Source: Chrysophaeum taylorii (Eukaryota; Sar; Pelagophyceae; Pelagomonadales; Pelagomonadaceae). Taken from it: a stretch of 63,263 nt of DNA. Under the pieces are notes generated by a model. That model was not told the origin of the DNA. It searched no databases and saw only the letters and a program-made list of their open reading frames with translations. Both the position numbers and the translations under genes were made by a program. Below, piece by piece: positions 11,814-20,838 of the stretch. Within the stretch, counting starts at the first letter, position 1. Each line of letters starts with the position of its first letter. The stretch covers positions 1-63,263 of the forward strand of contig JAQMWT010000131.1 in assembly GCA_029834535.1 (NCBI GenBank). The letters are read 5' to 3'.

Positions 11814-13100
11814 AAAGTCAAGTAACTATCAGGATGTCCGCTCCTCATAGTCCGCACACGGGTCCTCAACTCCTTGGATGTCGACCCACTGATAAGCTGG
11901 TCGAGGATATCGACATCATCCATCGTGCGGCTGGACACGGAACAAAACGCCAAGGCTTCCGATTGGAGCTTGGTACAATACGTCTGGTCGTGCCGCTCCC
12001 CAGACTTCTTCGGAACTGAAGTATGGGTGACCTTCCGCAGCTTGTCGAGCAGCTCCTGCTGCGTGCTCGGAGGTCGGCAAGTCAATATAAAATAATCCGG
12101 AATTTTGTCGCAATACGTCTCATTAAGACGACGGATGCGACGAACCGAGGCTCCATGCTCTTCATCGTCAGCATCCAATTTCAAGTAGACCGTGCGATAG
12201 CTCATCGCAGAGCTCCTCGTATTTCTGCAAGTGTTCCTCAAAAATTGGTGCAACGGTGTCCCGTAGATGCACCGGTAACAAGTAGCGTAATTTCTCGACC
12301 GAGTAATGGTCATCCGCCAAAGTATGCATCACCGCTGCCGAATCCAAATTGAATTGCCGTTGATCTCGGCCGTCGATGACGAGTTTGAAGTTGTCAGGCT
12401 TCAAACTGGAAGTGGGGCGACGGGGTCGGCTCAAGTTGCCCTTTTCGAAGGCGTCCGCAACCGTCTGCGATACTTCCCGCGATAATTCCCGTAAAATTTT
12501 CGTACCTTCATCCTCAGCTTCCGCCCTACCATCAGTCTCCGTATCGACTCGGGGCGGAGGTTCATTCCCCGTTTCAGTGTTCCTTTCCGGTTCGGGCGGT
12601 CTCACGGGCGTTTCCGGTTCGGGTCGACTCACGGGTCGTTCGCGGCTACTCTCACGACGCGTACGTTCGGCTAACAATTCATCTCGTTCACGACGAAATC
12701 GTTCAGCCTCTTCACGTAGGGTCTTCGATGTCTCAATCTCTTGCTGCAATGCGTCATTGAGCATATCAACTTTTCGTCTAGCCGCCTCGTCTTTCGCTTC
12801 AGCCCTTTCACGGGCAAAACGCTCAGCTAATCGTTCATTTTCGCGACGTCTCCGCTCGAGGTCTTCACGAAGTCGACTTCGGGCCGCAGATCCGCGCTCA
12901 ATCGTAACACGCTCGCCTCGGTCTGGGGTCGTTGGACTCAACGGCGAAAAAATGGCAGTATCCGGAGGCACGTCAGGGGGCAAGTCAGCAACGTCGACTG
13001 CCTCGGCCTCTCTTAATTCACCGTCCTCGCGGCCTATCTCAGGGGCGGCGGGAAGAACTGGAGGAGATTCTCCCTCACGCATGTCTGCGTCTGTATCCAT
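11814..13100 (-). pseudogene. gag: Gypsy A Gag
   Basis: The start is ATG 13100. An acidic N-terminus (TAIFSPLSP) leads into a long Arg/Glu-rich coiled coil (ERRRRENERLAERFARER, about residues 75-150), a charged Pro/Glu linker, then a capsid-like part (FKLVIDGRDQRQFNLD; LRYLLPVHLRDTVAPIFEEHL). A frameshift near 12170-12200 separates the rest (KIPDYFILTCRPPSTQQELLDKL), which ends at the SINE. The Gag of gypsy C aligns throughout. The long open Ser/Arg-rich frame on the opposite strand is a shadow. Confidence 0.8.
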
Positions 13101-13115
13101 ACTGTAACAAAATAT

Positions 13116-13429
13116 TGCAGATAAATCTGGTGCCTCTTACCCTTATCCGTCCGTTGAGAACGTGATCTCTTCCTCACCCTTCTTCTTCCTTTCTACACAA
13201 TCAAATAGTCCTCTGATTTGTGCCTACGCTCATCATCATGGTCTAGCGCGTCCCGAGGTATGTAGCACTATACACTTTACCTTTCTCGTGTAGTTCTAGA
13301 TGCCGCCTGTCGTGTTCTGAGGATATAGGGAACATACCTTTTCATTCCCCGAATTAAATACTTCCAGACGTTCATAATAAATACGGATGGTTTCCCAGGT
13401 GACTTACCACTGCTTGCTAATGCTCTGCA
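13116..13429 (+). repeat. 5' LTR of copia B
   Basis: This 314-bp LTR begins TGCAG and ends CTCTGCA, directly before the primer site. A TATA-like CTATACAC lies at 13268-13275, a possible promoter element. It is nearly identical to 24947-25260. Confidence 0.93.
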
Positions 13430-13443
13430 GGTTATGGGCCCAG
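13430..13443 (+). other. Primer-binding site of copia B
   Basis: GGTTATGGGCCCAG immediately follows the LTR and is complementary to the anticodon arm of initiator tRNA-Met (CTGGGCCCATAACC). This implies priming from an internal tRNA position, as in Drosophila copia. Confidence 0.88.
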
Positions 13444-13948
13444 GCGGGTCCATGAGAAACCATGTGTTAAAACGTGCACGTAACCTATGGGTATTGGGTC
13501 GTTACCGCGCCGACTCAGCCTCGCCACGTAAACACACTTGTAAATACAACGCCATTACCATTGGGCTGTATATAATACTTTTTGCACTCGTGATCGTGTA
13601 GCCTTGTGTGCACCTGTTCATAGTATCGTATTGTCATGTCAATGTTGATGTGTGTGTAATTGGCTAACCTGTACTCTTGCACACATGTTATGGAATATAT
13701 TGGGTACGTCCACTCGTACATTCCATGGTAATGCACTTAACAAGCTCCTTGAGAGCACCAAAACTAGCCAACTGCCTGAGTGACTACGCTTAGCGACACT
13801 ACTCTGGACTCACAGCTTGCACAGTCGTCAAATAGACACCTTCCATCGAAAACGATGAGGGTACATAGACACCGATAGACAGACCCCCTTAGAATGTATA
13901 GACAGTGTCAACTGCGTGACCGAACCCACAGGTTCCCCGTCAACTGCT
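13444..13948 (+). other. Copia B leader
   Basis: These are about 500 bases with no credible coding segment, largely conserved with the copia E leader (58691-59198). A long T/G-rich stretch and a TATATAATA string (about 13569) occur; no function is assigned. Confidence 0.6.
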
Positions 13949-15058
13949 ATGGCAGAACACGCAGCACGAGCCGCACCCAAGGCGATCACAGTTGCGGATA
14001 TATTGAAGCTCGAAGCTCCTGTAGTTGAGTTTCTTAATGAGGGCAACCGCTTTCAGCTTCAGAACCGCAAGGTATCCTTGCAAATCAAGCACATCAAGCA
14101 ATTATTACGGTCCAGTCATGCCGATGCCCTCCTCGAGTACGACTCGTACGAAGCATATACTCGGTCATGCAAGGACTACGAGATCCTCCGGAATCAAATT
14201 CTCGATCGCGTTTTCCTGGAATGGAAGACCGATAGGGCTGCTGATCTCCGTTTAGCTGTTGATGAATTGCCCCCTGAGTATCAGGAATGGCATTTCACCA
14301 ACGAAGCTTTCCCCCACTTACCTGATGCAGAAGTAGCTCAGCTAGCTACTGTCTGTTACGACTATGAAGTCAAGGCATTACGTCCTGAAATCAATGCCCG
14401 TTTCTTAGAAGAGGAACGAATCTTAAATCGCGCGCACCCGAAGGCACTAGCTTTCGACACCCGTGTTCGTGCCCCTGTTACCATGTTTTCGTTAACTGCT
14501 GCTGACTGGCACACTTATCAGAACACGTATGCTACATTCTTGCATACTTACTTCAATCTTGAAAGTGTTGGAAAACCAGCACTTGCGGCCTGGCCCGCCA
14601 TCGATGAAGTGTACAACAAAAGTTATTTACCCAACAAGGCTCGAGCCATTATGCTCATTGCCTTTAGTCACTGCGAGTCTGTTACGACTACTGATGTGTC
14701 CTATTTGAAACAGCAATTTAACTCTGTTGTTTATAATCCTAACTGGTATGTCCATGTATTTATCGAAGCTGTCCTAGCATTTAGGCAAATCTCTTACCAA
14801 CTTAACCAGGAAGAGACCGACCTTCAATTCGACTTTGGCACTCTTTGCATAAAAATCTATGAAGAGATACATCGGCATTATGCCGATAATGCCAGCAACA
14901 ACCGTTACGATCGTGGTTGGGTAGATTGGTGTTATATGTACGAAACCCGATCTTCATCTCGGCCTGTGCCAGAAGCTGAACGATGGTGTCACCCTACCAA
15001 CCCTAGCTACATTTTAGAATACGCACTAGACCTTTACAATGTAGTATCAAATGGGTCG
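13949..15058 (+). pseudogene. gag: Copia B Gag, first part
   Basis: The start is ATG 13949 (MAEHAARAAPK). A helical N-terminal part (VSLQIKHIKQLLR, YDSYEAYTR) is followed by a capsid-like part (TYATFLHTYFNLES, PNWYVHVFIEAVLAFRQ), conserved with copia A and E. The frame is open until the SINE at 15059, which adds a short foreign tail and a stop. Gag would package the element RNA and form the cytoplasmic particle. Confidence 0.8.
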
Positions 15059-15461
15059 TCCCTAACCCTGCGATCGCTAACCGTTGGTTGCGATGGAGGA
15101 CGGCGCCTAACACGCTTGCTCCCTGCGGCGGCCCCGGCCGTCCCGGAGTGAGACGGTGCCTGCTCGCCTCCCGGGCTGGCCGGTTAGCACCCGGAAAGTC
15201 CGCGCTGGGATGGGGTTCGCTCGGTTGGGCAGAACGCGACGGACAGGTCGATTGTTCGTGGACCAACACGTCCGCGGCCTGCGACGCTTTTGCACGACCT
15301 CGCACAAGACCGCGCGCAGTGACGGTCCACCATCAACAAGTCCGTCCTCGTCCCTCGCCTCTGCCCCAACTGCATGAATTTTCCTCTGTGATTCCGTACC
15401 AGCTCCTGCCGGTCCGGCCTGGCTCCCATATTCGGGAGAGGTCTGAAGTTAGTTAGTTAGT
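15059..15461 (+). repeat. SINE-like retroposon, subfamily I, in copia B gag
   Basis: This 403-bp insertion starts TCCCTAACCCTGCGATCG and ends in a GTTA-repeat tail. It is flanked by a 14-bp target duplication TATCAAATGGGTCG (15045-15058 and 15462-15475). The duplication length and tail indicate target-primed reverse transcription by a non-LTR element. It carries no protein. It shares both ends with subfamily II, but the middle differs. A second copy is at 35642-36040. Confidence 0.92.
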
Positions 15462-15475
15462 TATCAAATGGGTCG

Positions 15476-15795
15476 AACAAAAGACGCTTAGAACGCCCTG
15501 TTTCTTGGCAACCCTATATCGAAGGTTTATCATCTCAACCAAAGCCAAAGTTACTACTTACAAACACTTTTGACTCATCAGACAAAAGTATGACTCAAAC
15601 TGCTAACACATTCGCCTTCATCACTTCGTCCCACCCTGGTACATCTTCCACGTTTAATGCTAGACGCTTGCGTAACTCTAATGATGCTCGCCAGCCTTTC
15701 TCTCGCAGCGATTTATCGTGTTATCGTCCTGGTGATTCTTACGTCACCAAGAAAACTGCCGCACAGTCCCATGACCGTCCAATTTACCCCCGCAC
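15476..15795 (+). pseudogene. gag: Copia B Gag, middle part
   Basis: After the first SINE the Gag sequence resumes (SWQPYIEG; FNARRLRNSNDARQPF; YRPGDSYVTKK), matching copia A Gag (FNARKLRNAKDKAS). It is interrupted again by the second SINE at TFDR|SSRS. Confidence 0.75.
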
Positions 15796-15806
15796 ATTTG
15801 ACAGGT

Positions 15807-16171
15807 TCCTTACCCTGATCGCCGACTGCGGTTGCGATGGAGGACGGTGCCTCATGAATCCTGAGCCTTGCGAGGGCATCCGCCCTCCCGGCGTAGGTTG
15901 GCACCTATTCGCCTCCCGGGCGGGCCGGTTGGCAGCCGGAACGTTCGCAGTGGGACGGGGTATGGCCGGGGAGCGAAGACGGAAGGTTATCGATGAGTTG
16001 GTTCTCAGTCACATCGCGGTCTCCTCGTCGCATGGCGACAAGCTTGATGGTCACTCTCCGCCGACCGACCTTTCGGCGCTCCTCGTCTACAGGCCCGTGA
16101 TTCCGGACTGGCCCCTTTCGGTCCGGCCTGGCTCCCATGCTCGGAAGAGGTCTGAAGTTAGTTAGTTAGTT
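15807..16171 (+). repeat. SINE-like retroposon, subfamily II, in copia B gag
   Basis: This 365-bp insertion starts TCCTTACCCTGATCGCC and ends in a GTTA-repeat tail. It is flanked by an 11-bp target duplication ATTTGACAGGT (15796-15806 and 16172-16182). It is nearly identical to the minus-strand copy at 11441-11808. Confidence 0.93.
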
Positions 16172-16182
16172 ATTTGACAGGT

Positions 16183-16795
16183 CCTCTCGGTCTAACATGA
16201 AATTATTAGATCGAACAAACCACACCTTAAACACCCTGCGAGAACAGTGTAGTGAACTTACGAAGCATGTGACAGATAACGATACCACGGCTCAGCTACA
16301 ACATAATATCAACAGGTTGTTTGAGACTCTATTACAATCAGCTGACATTCTGTCAACGACATCTACGGAGGACAACACTAGTGTACTTCGTCTAAACGAA
16401 CAGCTCATGTTTGCAGAAGACATCATTTATGATGTAGACGTTCATCTATCCTCGACCGAAAAGTCGTTAAACTACGTGGAGCCACAACACCATACTGTTG
16501 TTACTGCTCCCACCCCAAAGGCAACTCCTCCTACTACAAACACACAGGGTAATCCTTCCAATACTGCGCCTAACCTCTTTGCCGCTTCCGCCATCTCGGC
16601 TTTACCACCAGCATTATTGTCCTCGCTATCTTCACAGGTCCAATCAGCCCTCAACACACCATCACAAGCCGAAACCAAAAGGGATGCCTATCATACTTCG
16701 CTATCGCCATTTGATAAAAAGCACGGCATGGCTGATGAGGCTGACGAACCATCACCACTGTTCAACCGATTATTATTCCAACGAATCTGTTATTG
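16183..16795 (+). pseudogene. gag: Copia B Gag, C-terminal part with processing-site motif
   Basis: A helical segment (LDRTNHTLNTLREQCSELTK) runs into VHLSSTEKSLNY at 16454-16474, the first of the five repeated TExSLNY sites, then a Pro/Ala/Thr-rich linker. The frame is lost at about 16795, where the protease frame takes over (one-base shift). No zinc knuckle is seen. Confidence 0.7.
16454..16474 (+). other. TExSLNY repeat site 1
   Basis: GACCGAAAAGTCGTTAAACT plus A; encodes TEKSLNY between Gag and the PR-methyltransferase segment. Confidence 0.75.
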
Positions 16796-17422
16796 CTCAA
16801 GAACTTCTTCACTGCCAGCCTCTCCACTACTTGCCCACATTTGGAAAACGCCTTCCTCACCAACTACATGAAGGTAAACAGTGTCCCTCCACATTGCTCA
16901 TTTCTATATTTTGACTCTTGTGCTACCATCTCATTGATGTCCACTTGCGATTTTGCAATACCCAATCATATAATTCCATTGGATTCCAAATACGCGCTGA
17001 TTGTTATTCAGACGGCTACAGGACAACAACGGGCATCACACATGATGTTAACACGTAACATTGTTGTTCCCCTACCAGATCATCCACAAGTTGGCTCTGT
17101 TAAGATCGACTTCGCTTTATATCTTCCGCCAGTGCATGACCGACATCTCGCTATTCTGAGCATGCTCGAGTGGAACCAGACGAACCTGACCACTGTGGTC
17201 AATGATCGAGCTGAGCCAAAGCTCAGCGCTGTCACGAGCCGCATAGACAAAGATGTACGTATACCCATACACTATGTAGCAGCTAATTTACCTGCTCTCC
17301 CTTGTCTCACTTACAACATCGCGCGCGACAAGCAGCTCGAACTTCGCTCTCTCGCATTTCCCCTCAAGCGATACCATGAAAACAGGGATCTACTGGCATA
17401 CTACAACTACCTACTCCAATGA
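16793..17422 (+). pseudogene. pol: Copia B aspartic protease
   Basis: The active-site loop reads YFDSCATISL, i.e. D-S-C-A where retropepsins have D-(S/T)-G-A; copia A has D-T-C-A at the aligned place. Downstream strands (NIVVPLPDHP; VKIDFALYLP) and the terminal part (KQLELRSLAFPLKRY) match copia A. In retroelements this enzyme cuts the Gag-Pol polyprotein. A stop at 17420-17422 ends the segment but the frame continues to the UGA at 17513. Confidence 0.75.
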
Positions 17423-17512
17423 GTTTTACCAGATCGCCCGTGGATTCGCCCTCTGGTTCTCAATCTTCGGAAACAGAACAAATTTGTTCAGCAAAATACG
17501 CCGCCATTAACT

Positions 17513-17515
17513 TGA
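17513..17515 (+). other. In-frame UGA at the PR/methyltransferase junction (copia B)
   Basis: PPLT-UGA-CUA lies at the position aligned with the copia A UGA (3814-3816). The protease and methyltransferase segments on either side are in one frame. UGA-CUA is a known leaky stop context in other systems; use here is inferred. Confidence 0.5.
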
Positions 17516-17530
17516 CTACTTTCACGCCCA

Positions 17531-18670
17531 GTGTTTCTCTCACAAGAGTCCAATCTCCGCAAACCCTCTGTCATGTTACTTTGTTCTGGTTTGTCAACTC
17601 CGGCGTTCCTGTCTCAAGCCACTAATGACTTAGGCTTAAATATCAATGAAAAAGTTGTTGTTGAGTCTGATGATACGCCTGTTCGTATGTTACGCCACCG
17701 TTTTCCTACTGTATTATTATTTGAATCTCTCCCCGCCTTTATTAGCCAGCTTACACACTAACTCACCCACTCCTGTGTCCTATTACCTAACCGTTTTCGA
17801 AACTAACCAACCGTCACACAGGTTACTACTTACAACCTCACCAACATCACACAACTCCTACTTCTTAACTGTTGGCCACCATTCCGACGGCAACCTCACC
17901 ATAGAGAACGCCACCACCAAACATCAAACTCCCATCAACGCCTTTGGAAGCACGTACACGTTCACTGCTTCCGACATCCCCCGCGACCGGGACAGGTCCA
18001 TATATTTGGAGCCGTTTATGGGTTACTTGTGGATAGTCCAAGCACTTCCCCAAGTTGGCTCCGCTGCCACCTATGGCACCGCCATACAAAAACTCTTGTC
18101 CAGATGCTCTCTTGTGATGCCTGGCTGCCTTACCTACAAGGCCACCGACAACTCTTTCGATTACAAGGATTCTCATTTTGCTCTGGAAGATCACCACTTA
18201 TCTCATAGTCGCTATATAGGGTATCTTCGTGGAAGTGACCGCAAACTCGGCTCTAAAATCCACTCAATGCCTGCTCCATTGCCAACCGTCCGAGGGTATG
18301 CCAATATTATTTTACTTGACCCTCGCAACGGAAAATTACGCTACCCCACTCGACCGGAGTTGATTCGTGCTAACAACCACACCAAACAACAGGAATCCTT
18401 CCTATTGTCTCTACGCCATGACCTTTGCTGTGACATGCTCAGCAATGCTCTGCCTGCCGGTACGTACAGCACTCTGTACAAGCACCTTTCGCTCCTCGTT
18501 GCCGATATTAAATCCCTTATGTTGGACCCTACCTTCCAACATACTGCTGCCGTGACTAAGAAATCCTATGTATCCAATTTCATGACCATTGATCAAGCTT
18601 CCACCACGTGCAGCACAGATACCTTGTCTTTGGCACAAGCTTTTATGATGTCTATTTCCAGCAACTGCTT
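17531..18670 (+). pseudogene. C5 methyltransferase remnant of copia B (core deleted)
   Basis: Motif I (VMLLCSGLSTPAFL) and the following acidic VESDD are present up to about 17757. The sequence then jumps to a position aligned with the end of the copia A 354-residue segment (FETNQPSHRL). About 245 residues carrying motifs IV to VIII, including the catalytic Cys, are therefore missing. The target-recognition part (NAFGSTYTF; SHSRYIGYL; LPTVRGYANI), motif IX (YPTRPELIRAN) and motif X (MLSNALPAG) are open in 17646-18670. The segment ends at the TEMSLNY site. It cannot methylate. Confidence 0.82.
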
Positions 18671-18691
18671 GACCGAAATGTCGTTAAACTA
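18671..18691 (+). other. TExSLNY repeat site 2
   Basis: GACCGAAATGTCGTTAAACT plus A; encodes TEMSLNY between methyltransferase and integrase. Confidence 0.78.
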
Positions 18692-20817
18692 TATATCTTC
18701 GTCCTACGAAGATACTCTCGTTACTCGTGATGATGAGGATGCACCTCCAAGTGACCCTGCTGCGCACCAGGATGACGATACACCGCCTTCCCCTGCCTTA
18801 GACACCGAACTCAAGTTCGATGTTCGGCGCAAACGGCACATTCCCGCTCATCCCATTCCTCGTAAGTCCCTCGCACACGGATCCACCGAATATCTCAATG
18901 CCAAAGAACGTGCCAATCGCTTTCACCGGGTGCATCACTGCCCCGACAACGTCGCTGCCAAGGCCCCCAACGTACTTGCTCACCCTGGATTCTCTGCTTC
19001 TGACATACCATATCGCGACTTATGCACCGACTGCATCGCACACAACAAGCGCCACCCGCACAGGCATTTCAATGCGACTAAGCCTTCTTTTGAGCAAACT
19101 CACAAAGCCGGCGAAGTCTGGGCGTGCGACGGCGGCTATGTGACCATCCCATCCGAATGGGAGACTTCACACATATCATCGTCTTCAAGGAACTCATTTC
19201 GAAATTTCTCTTGGTGTACTTTACACGCACCACCAACACCACGGAGTTAATTCAATCTCTGGATTTTGTGTATGACTTCTGTCGTACACAACCCAACGTG
19301 CACATGCGCACCCTCTACTCCGATGCATTCAAGCCCTACTTTAGCCAGCACATTACCTCCCCGTACCGCGTCGATAAGGGCATTCAACTCATCGCCTTCC
19401 CGCCGTACATGCACCACTTTAACTTTGAAGTTGAGTCTGCCATCGGTTTCATCGCCTCCGCCTCCTCAACTCGCCTTCGTTCTCTCCTTAATGCTCACTA
19501 TCGTGGCGCCAAGATCGTGGAACCAGCTATCATGTTCCCATGGGCGGTGATACACACCGTTCAAAGCTACAACCTTCTCCCGAACGCCACGCTCGAGCGC
19601 ATTCATCATGCTATTCTGAGTCCGCAACACCTACTCTACAACCAACTCAGCACTCCCCAACACGATATGCTCAAGATTTTTGGCGCTGAATGTTACCTCC
19701 TATTGGAGCCCCATGAACACCACAAGTGGGAACCGTGCCGCCGCAAATATCTGTATCTCTGTTGCGCCAGCGCGCAAAACCCGCTCGTCTCCCCACGCGT
19801 CGACCATCTCGCAGACGTCGTCCTCAACCCTCAAAACGGACAAATTCGTGTTTCGTCCAAGCTGCAATTCCTCTACATGCTTCAGCATCCTACTCCTCCC
19901 CCTCACGCTGATCCCGCGCCTTTCTCGCTCACACCCCACGCCGCTATCCAAGACCATCTCATTCAGACGGGGACAAGGACACCTCATCCTCAGAGGGGAC
20001 ACTCTCCACCTCCTTCAGCTCCTTCTTCGTCCCCTGCTCCTGCCTCTTCTCCCTCTTCTGACACTCTCGCCGACGATTCTGGCTCTATGTCACCGCCGCC
20101 CTTGCTTCCTTCTTACAAAGACCTTTTTGCACAAGATGACCTCATTCTTGTCCCAGGTTCCAAACAGCCCAACACCCGCAAGGCCACTTCTATGAAAACT
20201 ATCCAAGCCCGGCTGCAAGCGTCTACTATTGGTGCTTACAAAGCCGCTGGTGGCAAACTCGCCGATTTCCGCTGGGATCTTCGCCACCACTTTCTTACGT
20301 TCAAGTCTCCCGCCCTCTCCGCCCTTCATCTCCGTGGTGGTATCCTCTGGTCTGCTATCTGCTCAGAGGGGGAACATGCGTTGTTAGCTCGTCTTCTTCT
20401 CCCGTTGCGCACTGACTTACTTGCCCGCTACCCGCACGTCGATGGTTACTTCGCCCACGCCAAGTGCGCATCCAGCATCCCAGCTGCAACCTTTTTAACT
20501 GCTGATGGTTCACCTGCGTGCCCTATTCCTCAGCCCCTTTTATCTGCGTTCACTGAACACGCTGCTGCCTTCGGCACTTCTTCCTTACAATATGCACTTA
20601 CGTACCTGGCGCCGACCAGCTTTATTGATCACAACTCATCCGAGTTTGGCGCTACTTCTGCATCTCTGGCTGACTTGGAGGAATACCTTCTGGTCTCTAC
20701 AGAGTTTATCACCCAGGTCTTACGTACCGACCCTACTATCCATATCCAACTGGAATCTGCCCCTACTACTCCTACTGACGCTGTTTCCGCTTATCCCGAA
20801 GTTGCGCACACTGCCTC
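18692..20817 (+). pseudogene. pol: Copia B integrase plus C-terminal linker
   Basis: An acidic stretch is followed by the HHCC zinc domain (FHRVHH ... CTDC). The first catalytic Asp is in VWACDGGYV near 19120. A one-base loss near 19160 shifts the frame, after which the second Asp (YSDAFKPY) and Glu (NFEVESAIG) are in the long frame 19124-22708. A conserved tail (RKYLYLCCAS; HLADVVLNP), a Pro/Ser-rich stretch and a roughly 250-residue linker of unknown function (GGKLADFRWDLRHHF) follow, ending at the TATSLNY site. The enzyme would insert the cDNA into the genome; only the frameshift is clearly disabling. Confidence 0.85.
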
Positions 20818-20838
20818 GACCGCAACGTCGCTAAACTA
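20818..20838 (+). other. TExSLNY repeat site 3
   Basis: GACCGCAACGTCGCTAAACT plus A; encodes TATSLNY between integrase and reverse transcriptase. Confidence 0.78.

Larger units (their letters stand above)
7441..13115 (-). mobile_element. Gypsy A main part, interrupted by copia B
   Basis: This is a Ty3/gypsy retrotransposon read right to left: Gag, SINE at a deletion, methyltransferase, RT, RNase H, integrase. RT and RNase H before IN is the gypsy order. Compared with gypsy C it lacks the zinc finger, RS-rich segment and protease, a loss of about 2.9 kb that falls exactly at the SINE (11441-11808). Copia B is inserted in its leader just before the Gag start. The leader and 5' LTR continue at 25261-26000. 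Multiple stops and frameshifts make it defective. No 3' LTR is visible. Confidence 0.88.

Noticed and set aside
12376..13107. Long plus-strand open frame rich in Ser and Arg opposite gypsy A Gag
   Set aside because: It is the antisense of the conserved Arg/Glu coiled-coil Gag; codon bias alone keeps it open.
15059..15080. CCCTAACCCT as a telomere-like repeat
   Set aside because: Only about one and a half units, fixed as the SINE 5' end in all subfamily I copies; no array.
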